Shown here in pieces: positions 1 to 6,151 of a stretch of DNA of 9,413 nt (positions are counted from its first letter, which is position 1; each line of letters begins with the position of its first letter). The notes beneath the pieces are model-generated. The model was not told the origin of the DNA, made no database searches, and was given only the letters and a program-made list of their open reading frames with translations. Source of the DNA: Bacteroidia bacterium (GTDB lineage Bacteria; Bacteroidota; Bacteroidia; Bacteroidales; Azobacteroidaceae). Both the position numbers and the translations under genes were made by a program. Where the stretch lies: positions 1-9,413 of the forward strand of contig BNTU01000111.1 in the NCBI GenBank assembly GCA_025996835.1. Reading direction: 5' to 3'.

Positions 1-612
1 GCTTTTCAGGTCGAAAGATTGTGAAGCAAGTACCTGATTGTCAGCCGACAACAGTTTAGCCGTCACCGTTCCCTGATAGCTGCGGTCGGCATTTACATAA
101 AAACGCAGTTTATAGTGCCGGTCTTTTTGAAAACCCATTCCCCAGTAACCGCTGTTGATAACGGAAACGGGTTTCGAGGCATCCGAAACCGTAACTTGCA
201 ATTGCGTAGGTGCTTCCGCAAACAAGGGATTTTTCTTGCTCAGGCTGATTTTCGCTTTCGTGGCATCGCTCAGCGACCAAGCCGGAATATCCTCCGGATT
301 CCATTTGAACGATTGATTACGCACTTCCCCGGTGATGTGATTGGTCACGGGCGCGGGATGGAGTCTGCCGTCGCGTACGCTATACCCTTTGGGGATTTCC
401 TTTTCCTCAAAACTGCGGTTCTGCACCAGTTCGGCATACAGTCCGCCATCACCGGCGTGATTGATTTCTTCAAAGAAAATGCCGTACATTGATTCGGACA
501 CTTTGGCACCTTTTTGGGCAAAATCGACTGAAATACGATTTGCCGTCTCGGGCTGCTGTTGGCAAGAGAATAACAGCGACGCTCCTGCCAGTAGATAAAA
601 TTTTTTATTCAT
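1..612 (-). CDS. GH51 alpha-L-arabinofuranosidase, lipoprotein, N-terminal part (cut by window edge)
   Basis: An open frame of 204 codons starts with ATG at 612 and runs off the left edge without a stop. The product begins with a short lipoprotein signal (MNKKFYLLAG..., lipobox L-F-S-C with Cys17), so it is predicted to be lipid-anchored in the outer membrane or periplasm. Residues 42-69 carry the N-terminal GH51 signature: YGIFFEEINHAGDGG followed by LYAELVQNRSFE. In this family that segment forms the first strand and active-site rim of the (beta/alpha)8 barrel. The rest (about 75-204) looks like the inserted carbohydrate-binding-like beta-sandwich region. The catalytic glutamates lie beyond the window. 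GH51 enzymes release terminal alpha-L-arabinofuranose from arabinan, arabinoxylan or arabinogalactan; the substrate here is unknown. It begins 27 nt after the GDPD-fusion gene with no promoter or hairpin between, so the two are probably cotranscribed. The enzyme is only distantly like the GH51 at 4053-6053, so it is not a recent duplicate. Confidence 0.88.
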   Translation of the reverse strand, partial: MNKKFYLLAGASLLFSCQQQPETANRISVDFAQKGAKVSESMYGIFFEEINHAGDGGLYAELVQNRSFEEKEIPKGYSVRDGRLHPAPVTNHITGEVRNQSFKWNPEDIPAWSLSDATKAKISLSKKNPLFAEAPTQLQVTVSDASKPVSVINSGYWGMGFQKDRHYKLRFYVNADRSYQGTVTAKLLSADNQVLASQSFDLKS

Positions 613-639
613 GATGATATTTATTATTTTTTTTTATAG

Positions 640-3444
640 TCACTTTGTGATTCTTTTATTTTTACTTTCCAGGTATTCAATCAGTTCTTTCGGACGGTCG
701 GTCTGGATAATACTCGCGCCGTAATCGATGAGCCACCCCCAGCAGGCATCCGGCTCGTCAACGGCGCGTTCGTCGTTATGTCCGGCATTCATGTTGCCCC
801 ACAGTGAGTTTACCCACACACGACATCCGCTTGTCTTCATTGTTTTGACCGCTGCATTCATCGGAGAGTCTTCGGCTCCAAAAATAACCTCAAATGCAAC
901 CGGCTTGTAGTGTTTTATGAAATCGACAACGACTGTGTCCAAGCCTTTTGTATTGTCAATAACAATCGGCATGTAGATGATTTGATTCAATAAATCGCCG
1001 TACTGTTGCTTTACAGCCGCGTATGGTCGATATCCTTTATATACCACTTGCTTTTCCGTGCCGGTTTCCTTTAACACTTCCTGCACTTTATCCATGTAGT
1101 CGGAAGCCTTGTCCGCGTTTACTAAAATTTTATCCTTGCAGAGGAGCATCACTTCTTTTAGTGTGGGGATTTGTTGAGTTAAAACCACCCCTAAGCCATC
1201 TTTCAGGTAAAATTGCCGCAGCTCAGCCAGCGTATAATCCGAAACTCTACCTTTGCCTGTTGTGGTTCGGTCGATGCTACCGTCGTGCATCAGCACAAGC
1301 ACACTGTCTTTGGTCATTCGGATGTCGATTTCCACCATATCAACGCCCATTTTAATAGACCTTTCCATCGCTTTTAGCGAGTTTTCGGGCGCATTCCGCC
1401 AATCACCGCGGTGTGCCACCACAAAGACATAATTGCCCGAAGCATCGTGAAGTAGAGATAGCAATGTATCGGCTCTGGTTTCACCAACCAGCGCACGTCG
1501 CCCTTCCGGATGCCTTAATGTTTCAAGCCGGAACGCGCCGGGCCATGCCACCAACCACGAATTGATGCGTTCCCCTGCTCCAAACTGCCAGTGCGATTCA
1601 AAGAAAGCTTCGTTTTGCGAACCTGCCGGACGCACACGTCCATTGATATTCAAGGTGCCGTCCGAAACCAATTGACTTCCATTTCTCCATACGGCAAGTG
1701 CTTTTTCTTTCCATTGTGGGTCGCCGGTGAGGTCTGACAGTTTTATCCAGTCCGTTACCCAATACAGTGCATAGTTATCCAAATGGTGGTGTTGCACCGA
1801 CACGGAGGTTGCTCCGAATGTGTTGTAGCCATACACGGAGAAATTATCATCTGCGGGATATATTCCCTGATAATGCCACATCCATGTGGACAAATAATAA
1901 GACGCGGCAACGGCATTATCCAAATATTCACGGTCGCCGGTAATTTGGTAAAGCATCAGCGACGAACGCAATAGAGGCATCGACGATTCTTTATCGATGC
2001 ACCAGGTATCCAATGCCCCGGCGGTAGTGTATCCATCGGTTTTCAATTCATTCATGTAATAGTTGTAAGCCTTTTGTGCAGACAAAAGATAGGATGCGTC
2101 CTGTGAACGCTTATAGGCTTCCAGCATGGGCGGAACCATGAAACAACCGATGGTTCCTTCCCGCACATAAGCCGTTCCGTCCGGTCGCCAGCCGCGGGCG
2201 TATACACCGTTGGCTTGTTGGTCTGCCTTGACAAAATCACAGATACCAAAGGCGATGCGCTCGTATTGGGGTCTGTCTTTTCCGATGGTTTTGGTCAGGT
2301 CAAAAGCCTCAAAATAGTTCAATGCCGCTGCACCCAGATTGCAGGCATCCATCACAAAGTTTGTGTTATTACTCAAAATATTGTCGTAATGAGTAACAAA
2401 TAAACCATTGGGCAAAGGGCAATGTTCCGCCCAGGTATCCAATGCCGCCAACCCTTTTTCCAACGATTTCGGGTGTTGATTTCGGATGTAATCCACCAAC
2501 AGCGAATTGGCAAGGGAAGCGTTTTGTCCGCACCAGCCTATTTCGTATTTATAGTCCTTGCGCTGGACCCAACCTTTCTCATCCGAATGTAATCCGATGC
2601 TGAAGCCTTTAAACGAGCCTTCTTCCGCCCACAATGATTCGGTAGCATAGCGGATACCTAAATCCCACAGTTGTTCCGCGTTTTCAACGGCAACAACCGG
2701 TTTGTCGGCATATTCCCACGCTTTGTGCATAAAGTGTTGTACGGCTTGATGGTGCGGCTTCACGACGCTGACGGTGAGATACATGGTCAATGTAACACTC
2801 TCGCCTTTTTTTAATTTCAGATACTTTCTAAAACCTTGGCTATAGCGGTCTCTATTAGAATATGTTTGTGGCAATTCTTCTTCCGGCCATATCAGACGGT
2901 GAACGGTCTGTTTTTCGCGGGGTTCTATGGAACAGGAATAATCATCTCTTTCGCCGGTGGGCGTATCGCCCCAAGTGGCTACGGCAAAGCGGTCGCCTTC
3001 CGAATACAGCGCACCGGGGATGGGCGTGCGCCGATAGGAATAAGTACGCCACAGCCCGTTTTCTTGCGCCCCTTTGGGTTCTTTCCCCCGTCCATAGTTG
3101 TTGCCATTGTACGATACCGCAGGAATCATCCAGTAGGCGCAGGGTGAAGCATGGATAAAATCAAGAGAGATACTAACCGAATCCACATCTTTGGCGACTG
3201 TGTATCGACGAGTGATTTTAAACGTAGCGGGGTCGATGGATGTTATAGCATCAGAAAACCGGATGCTACCTGTTTTGCTGTTCGCCAATTGACCGACAAC
3301 CGTGTGGTCGGCAGCATGTAACAACAATGTCCCCTTGGAGTTTTTCCAATAAAACGCATCTGAACGGGCTGTTTTGTCCGCAGACTGAGCGTAGGCAGGT
3401 AAACAACTGACTATACATAAAAGACTTATAACTATATTTCTCAT
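640..3444 (-). CDS. Secreted fusion: putative six-hairpin glycosidase domain + glycerophosphodiester phosphodiesterase (GDPD)
   Basis: This is a 934-aa protein. I chose the ATG at 3444 because it opens a normal signal peptide (MRNIVISLLCIVSC..., likely cut after A-Y-A, residue 19); IVSC at Cys14 makes a lipoprotein signal a weaker alternative. An in-frame ATG at 3543 would add 33 low-complexity Lys/Phe residues read from A/T tracts and lies upstream of the likely promoter. Residues ~20-250 look beta-rich. Residues ~260-650 look like an alpha/alpha toroid with repeated helical pairs and conserved-looking W304-C-G-Q and Q551-HHHLD segments; I cannot name its CAZy family. Residues ~670-934 are a clear GDPD domain: H678-R-G-D, E687-N, E705-I-D707 and H720-D, with the spacing H+27 E, +2 D, +13 H seen in GDPD enzymes. 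These residues would bind metal and hydrolyse a glycerol-phosphate diester. The usual later E-x-K is replaced by N776-A-D778-K. The frame is continuous between the domains, with no sign of a broken gene boundary. It is probably periplasmic or surface-exposed. Confidence 0.85.
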   Translation of the reverse strand: MRNIVISLLCIVSCLPAYAQSADKTARSDAFYWKNSKGTLLLHAADHTVVGQLANSKTGSIRFSDAITSIDPATFKITRRYTVAKDVDSVSISLDFIHASPCAYWMIPAVSYNGNNYGRGKEPKGAQENGLWRTYSYRRTPIPGALYSEGDRFAVATWGDTPTGERDDYSCSIEPREKQTVHRLIWPEEELPQTYSNRDRYSQGFRKYLKLKKGESVTLTMYLTVSVVKPHHQAVQHFMHKAWEYADKPVVAVENAEQLWDLGIRYATESLWAEEGSFKGFSIGLHSDEKGWVQRKDYKYEIGWCGQNASLANSLLVDYIRNQHPKSLEKGLAALDTWAEHCPLPNGLFVTHYDNILSNNTNFVMDACNLGAAALNYFEAFDLTKTIGKDRPQYERIAFGICDFVKADQQANGVYARGWRPDGTAYVREGTIGCFMVPPMLEAYKRSQDASYLLSAQKAYNYYMNELKTDGYTTAGALDTWCIDKESSMPLLRSSLMLYQITGDREYLDNAVAASYYLSTWMWHYQGIYPADDNFSVYGYNTFGATSVSVQHHHLDNYALYWVTDWIKLSDLTGDPQWKEKALAVWRNGSQLVSDGTLNINGRVRPAGSQNEAFFESHWQFGAGERINSWLVAWPGAFRLETLRHPEGRRALVGETRADTLLSLLHDASGNYVFVVAHRGDWRNAPENSLKAMERSIKMGVDMVEIDIRMTKDSVLVLMHDGSIDRTTTGKGRVSDYTLAELRQFYLKDGLGVVLTQQIPTLKEVMLLCKDKILVNADKASDYMDKVQEVLKETGTEKQVVYKGYRPYAAVKQQYGDLLNQIIYMPIVIDNTKGLDTVVVDFIKHYKPVAFEVIFGAEDSPMNAAVKTMKTSGCRVWVNSLWGNMNAGHNDERAVDEPDACWGWLIDYGASIIQTDRPKELIEYLESKNKRITK

Positions 3445-3469
3445 TTTTATATTGTTTTTTTTACAGCAA

Positions 3470-3477
3470 CAAAGGTA
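3470..3477 (-). promoter_or_regulatory. Probable Bacteroidota -7 promoter element (TAnnTTTG) for the GDPD-fusion gene
   Basis: On the minus strand the sequence reads TACCTTTG, an exact match to the Bacteroidota -7 consensus TAnnTTTG. A TTTG that could serve as the -33 element lies 16 nt upstream, shorter than the usual ~19-21 nt, so that half is weak. Transcription would start close to 3463, giving a leader of about 20 nt before the ATG at 3444. If real, this lets the GDPD fusion and the second GH51 be expressed separately from the upstream genes, which fits the 608-nt gap that precedes it. Confidence 0.5.
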
Positions 3478-3494
3478 AGCACAATTTTTGAAAC

Positions 3495-3541
3495 AAAAAA
3501 AAAATGAGCCATTTTTTTTGAAAAAAAACACATTTTTTTTC
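3495..3541. other. Run of alternating A and T tracts upstream of the promoter
   Basis: Four homopolymer tracts follow one another: A10 (3495-3504), T8 (3512-3519), A8 (3521-3528) and T8 (3533-3540). They lie just upstream of the putative promoter, where A/T tracts can bend DNA or contact the RNA polymerase alpha subunits. They also create the spurious Lys/Phe-rich N-terminal extension of the GDPD-fusion frame. Function is inference; the tracts themselves are plain in the sequence. Confidence 0.45.
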
Positions 3542-3582
3542 AAAAACGCCCCCTCACGCCATTAGTCACCTCCTTAGAATAA

Positions 3583-3633
3583 GTAGGGGCAGACCTGCGT
3601 GTCTGCCCCTACAATTTCTCTGCGGTTGTCCTG
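3583..3633. repeat. REP-like hairpin repeat, copy 1 (51 bp)
   Basis: A perfect 12-bp inverted repeat, GTAGGGGCAGAC / GTCTGCCCCTAC around the loop CTGCGT (3583-3612), is followed by a 21-nt tail (3613-3633) that begins AATTTCTCTG. The whole 51-bp unit recurs in the same orientation at 6091-6141 with only two differences. It lies in the gap between the GH51 gene and the GDPD-fusion gene. On the sense (minus) strand the hairpin is followed by TTATTCT, too weak a T-run to call an intrinsic terminator. It resembles the REP/MITE-like palindromes dispersed in intergenic regions of many bacterial genomes. Confidence 0.85.
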
Positions 3634-3639
3634 AAAAAA

Positions 3640-3683
3640 TCTGAACTTTGATTTTCGTATGATTTCAGTGATTTTTATGATTA
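3640..3683. repeat. Diverged half-copy of the 8583-8688 palindrome family
   Basis: This segment starts TCTGAACTTTGATTTT and matches the left arm of the palindrome at 8586-8629 at 32 of 44 positions without gaps, including the TCTGAAC, TTGATTTT, GATTT, GATT and ATGAT blocks. No matching right arm follows, so only half of the element appears to remain. It is inserted between the 51-bp repeat and the composite palindrome. Confidence 0.5.
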
Positions 3684-3685
3684 AA

Positions 3686-3870
3686 GTTAAGGCTGAAAGC
3701 CTTCGAGCACTAGCGTAGGGCATCGCCCTACGAAGAAATTCCTCTCCTTCGCGTTTCGCCCTGAAAGGGCATTAGCCGGTGCTATCGCCCTTTCAGGGCT
3801 TGCATTCAATGCCATATCCTGTCCGTAGGGCGATGCCCTACGCTATTGCTCGAAGGGCTTCACCCTTAAC
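3686..3870. repeat. Composite ~185-bp nested quasi-palindrome
   Basis: The two outer arms, 3686-3732 and 3824-3870, are 47 bp each and are reverse complements at 43 of 47 positions. Each arm holds two small hairpins: hairpin A (AAGGCT-GAA-AGCCTT in the left arm) and hairpin B (CGTAGGGC-ATC-GCCCTACG, identical in both arms). At the centre, 3758-3799 forms hairpin C: 19-bp stems with two mismatches and a 4-nt loop (3777-3780), containing GCCCTGAAAGGGC and its complement. The centres of the outer arms (3778) and of hairpin C (3778.5) coincide. The 24-25-nt segments between them are not complementary. It contains no plausible gene. It looks like a REP-type composite element (BIME-like) and could fold as nested hairpins or a large cruciform. 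Confidence 0.85.
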
Positions 3871-3899
3871 CTGACGGCTATGCCCTTCGGGGGTGCTGT

Positions 3900-3922
3900 A
3901 GGTGGGGGTGGTCGCCCCACCT
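3900..3922. repeat. GC-rich hairpin in the GH51-GDPD intergenic region
   Basis: AGGTGGGG (3900-3907) and CCCCACCT (3915-3922) form a perfect 8-bp inverted repeat around a 7-nt loop. On the sense (minus) strand it lies about 130 nt after the GH51 stop codon and could stabilise the 3' end of that transcript. No T-run follows it on that strand, so it is not called a terminator. Confidence 0.55.
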
Positions 3923-4052
3923 CGCACAAATCTTTCACTCTTCACTCCCGTAATTTTGATGCAGTTATCCTGGTAATTTTTATCATTTTTATTTTTCATT
4001 TTCATTAATTTTTAACTGTCAACTGTTCTACATTCTAACTTTTCCGCAGTTA
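3923..4052. other. A/T-rich non-coding spacer after the GH51 stop codon
   Basis: This is the remainder of the 608-nt gap between the GH51 and GDPD-fusion genes. It is A/T-rich with short internal echoes (TTTCACTC/TTCACTC; AACTGTCAACTGT) and no open frame, RNA gene or convincing terminator that I can recognise. Confidence 0.5.
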
Positions 4053-6053
4053 CTAATTGAACTTGCCCTCCCCTTCTATCTGCAAGATTGAGCGGGGAGG
4101 GATAACAAATTCGCCTGCGGTGTTTTTCACTTTCAGTCCATCTGCCTGAATGAATTTTGAACCGTGGAAAATGGTGCCGCTTCCGTCAAGGAGGACGGCG
4201 TTCTGTATCTTCTTCAATCCTTTACCCGGAATAAAGGGAATGGGCTTGTCATAAGAACTGTTGATAAGCGTTACGGTAAAGCGTTTTTCCTTGTCAACGC
4301 TTCCGAGGCAATGGAGAGCTGCATCGCTTGAGTGGATGTCCGCAAGTGTGCCGCCTCGGTGTTTCTTCATCAGTGCGAAGACTTGACCGTTGGCGGTCAG
4401 GTCGCTCGTGAGGGGATGAACCATAATGGCACCTTCGTTAACCGGCTGGAAGTACACGCACACCGGCATATTGAGGGCTTTGGATTCTTTGCAGACCATC
4501 TCCAGCATTAACGCGGTGAACACTCCTTCGATGACGCAGGGGTCGTGAAACCAAGCGTAAAAGGTGTTCCACTCGTCAAAAGAGATAGCGATTTTCTTTA
4601 TATCCTCATTCTGAGAATCGAGAAAAGCCCGCGATTTTCGGAGTCCGTCAAGCCATCCTGCGGGAGTGCCGGTAACCCTTTCGTAACTTTCTTTCAGACC
4701 CTTGGCAGTCGCAAAATCAACGCCGTTAAAAAAATCCGATTGATAGGCGTGAAAGGAGAGATACGAAATATGCTTTGCCATCGGAGCCAGCCCTTTAGTT
4801 GTCCAGTCCGCCGAGTTCCAGCCGGGACCGTAAGGACCGGAGGAGAAAAACTTAATCGAGGAATCAACCTTTTTGATTGCCTCTACGCAGGAGTTTGCCT
4901 TTTTTGCGTAATCTTCGGGGGTATTGAGTCCTTCCATGTGACTGTATCCAAACTCGTTGCCCAATGACCAGTATTCTACATTATAAGGTTCGGGGTTGCC
5001 GCGCTCTGCCCGTTTTTTACCCCATTCGGTAGCCGCACTTCCATTGCAGTATTCAACCCATTGGGCTGCTTCTTCAGGAGTGTCCCAAGCAAGGTTAATT
5101 GTCAGATAAGGTTTAGCTCCTATTTCACGGCAGAGGGCGATAAAATCGTCAATGCCAATTTCGTGGAAATCATAACCACCACTGTGGGGCTGCGACTCAA
5201 CAGGCGTATAGGCGAGGAGCGGCGCACGCTCATCGACATTCAGAAGACCGTCCTTCCAGCGGTATTCGCCCGAAAAGTTGCCGCCGGGCCACCGGAGCAG
5301 GGAGATGCCTATCTCTTTCATCAGGGCAACCACATCTTTTCTCATGCCGTGAAAATTGTCTGTTGGCAGGAGGGAGGCAACGCCGAGCCTTAGTTCCGCC
5401 TGTTGGGAAAAACTTATTTCAAAAGAGGCGTTTGTATCATCGTTCTGCGGGGTAACTGAAAATTCGCAGGTCTTCCAGTCTCCGGCTTCGAGGCTGAATG
5501 TTTTTTCTCCGTGGATTTTACCGCCGGAACCGACAACGGTAAGGGTTACGTTAAGGGGAAGTTCATCGCCCCTGACCTTGGCAATGAACTTGGCTGTATA
5601 TGCCGCTCCGCCTTTGAGTGCCAGCCCTTTCTGCCCTATCCCTGCTTTTTGATTGGGCTGCGGATTCTGTATAATTACAGAATTAATTTCGTTATTGCTA
5701 AGAAAGTTCTTCCACGTATTGCCAATGTGTTTAACGTATGCGCCCCTAACAGCAACCAAGGAGATAAAGGCGTTTGCCGCTCCCACCCTGTACCATTCGG
5801 CAGGCTCTCCGAAATGAGCAGGCTTTCCCGCGAATTTGCGGTTCCGCAACAGTTGGGCACTTAGTCCCTGAAATACTGCGCTACGGCAGTGTTCCAGATT
5901 ATGACCAAAAAGAGTTTCCTCTATTTTAATCTCCGTGACTTTGCCAAGGTCGATTTTTTGAACTGACTGCCGGACAGTTTTTTGGGCTGCCAAAGGATTT
6001 ACGGTTGAAACAGCAAGAACGAGCAACCCTAAGAAAATTTTATTTGTCTTCAT
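4053..6053 (-). CDS. GH51 alpha-L-arabinofuranosidase, secreted, complete
   Basis: This 666-aa protein is predicted to hydrolyse terminal alpha-L-arabinofuranosyl residues from plant-type arabinose-containing glycans. It begins with a type I signal peptide (MKTNKIFLGLLVLAVS..., likely cut at L-A-A before Gln24), so it acts outside the cytoplasm. The N-terminal family segment is at about 46-75 (TLFGHNLEHCRSAVF, LLRNRKFAG). An inserted carbohydrate-binding-like region spans about 130-220, the (beta/alpha)8 barrel about 225-510, and a C-terminal beta-sandwich about 515-660. The acid/base is E367 in WSLGNEF and the nucleophile is E494 in SFDEWN, both in their expected GH51 settings. HNLEH at 51-55 replaces the FFEEI-type segment of the other GH51 here, so the two are different subtypes. 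It starts 98 nt after the DUF4998 gene, with a hairpin repeat in the gap, and ends in TAG. No TAnnTTTG promoter is seen ahead of it, so it is probably read from upstream. A second copy of the same repeat lies downstream, so the gene is bracketed by direct repeats. Confidence 0.93.
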   Translation of the reverse strand: MKTNKIFLGLLVLAVSTVNPLAAQKTVRQSVQKIDLGKVTEIKIEETLFGHNLEHCRSAVFQGLSAQLLRNRKFAGKPAHFGEPAEWYRVGAANAFISLVAVRGAYVKHIGNTWKNFLSNNEINSVIIQNPQPNQKAGIGQKGLALKGGAAYTAKFIAKVRGDELPLNVTLTVVGSGGKIHGEKTFSLEAGDWKTCEFSVTPQNDDTNASFEISFSQQAELRLGVASLLPTDNFHGMRKDVVALMKEIGISLLRWPGGNFSGEYRWKDGLLNVDERAPLLAYTPVESQPHSGGYDFHEIGIDDFIALCREIGAKPYLTINLAWDTPEEAAQWVEYCNGSAATEWGKKRAERGNPEPYNVEYWSLGNEFGYSHMEGLNTPEDYAKKANSCVEAIKKVDSSIKFFSSGPYGPGWNSADWTTKGLAPMAKHISYLSFHAYQSDFFNGVDFATAKGLKESYERVTGTPAGWLDGLRKSRAFLDSQNEDIKKIAISFDEWNTFYAWFHDPCVIEGVFTALMLEMVCKESKALNMPVCVYFQPVNEGAIMVHPLTSDLTANGQVFALMKKHRGGTLADIHSSDAALHCLGSVDKEKRFTVTLINSSYDKPIPFIPGKGLKKIQNAVLLDGSGTIFHGSKFIQADGLKVKNTAGEFVIPPRSILQIEGEGKFN

Positions 6054-6090
6054 ATTTTAATTTTTTACGTCTATAATTTTACACAATATC

Positions 6091-6141
6091 GTAGGGACAG
6101 ACCTGTGTGTCTGCCCCTACAATTTCTCTGCGGTTGTCCTG
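6091..6141. repeat. REP-like hairpin repeat, copy 2 (51 bp)
   Basis: GTAGGGACAGAC (6091-6102), loop CTGTGT, and GTCTGCCCCTAC (6109-6120) are followed by the same 21-nt tail as copy 1. It is identical to 3583-3633 at 49 of 51 positions. One difference falls in the stem: on the sense (minus) strand it gives a G-U pair, so the hairpin still forms in the operon RNA, while the plus strand would have an A-C mismatch. The other difference is in the loop. It sits between the DUF4998 and GH51 genes and has no T-run after it, so it is not a classic terminator. Confidence 0.85.
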
Positions 6142-6151
6142 TTTTCCGTTA

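Noticed and set aside
115..492. A 125-codon plus-strand open frame across the left-edge GH51
   Set aside because: It is antisense to the clear GH51 N-terminal signature and has no protein-like features of its own.
3445..3543. A 33-residue N-terminal extension of the GDPD-fusion protein starting at 3543
   Set aside because: It is Lys/Phe/Cys low-complexity sequence read from A/T tracts, lies upstream of the TAnnTTTG element at 3470-3477, and precedes a normal signal peptide that begins at 3444.
3554..3579. Strong Shine-Dalgarno match (AAGGAGGTGA) with ATG on the minus strand ahead of the GDPD gene
   Set aside because: The frame is only ATG-GCG-TGA, and Bacteroidota rarely use such sites. It is most likely chance, though a leader peptide cannot be excluded.
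3640..3870. CRISPR array or tandem repeat array
   Set aside because: The repeats are inverted rather than regularly spaced direct repeats, and there are no unique spacers of constant length.
3900..3922. Intrinsic terminator after the GH51 gene
   Set aside because: The hairpin is strong but no T-run follows on the minus strand, so only a hairpin is recorded.
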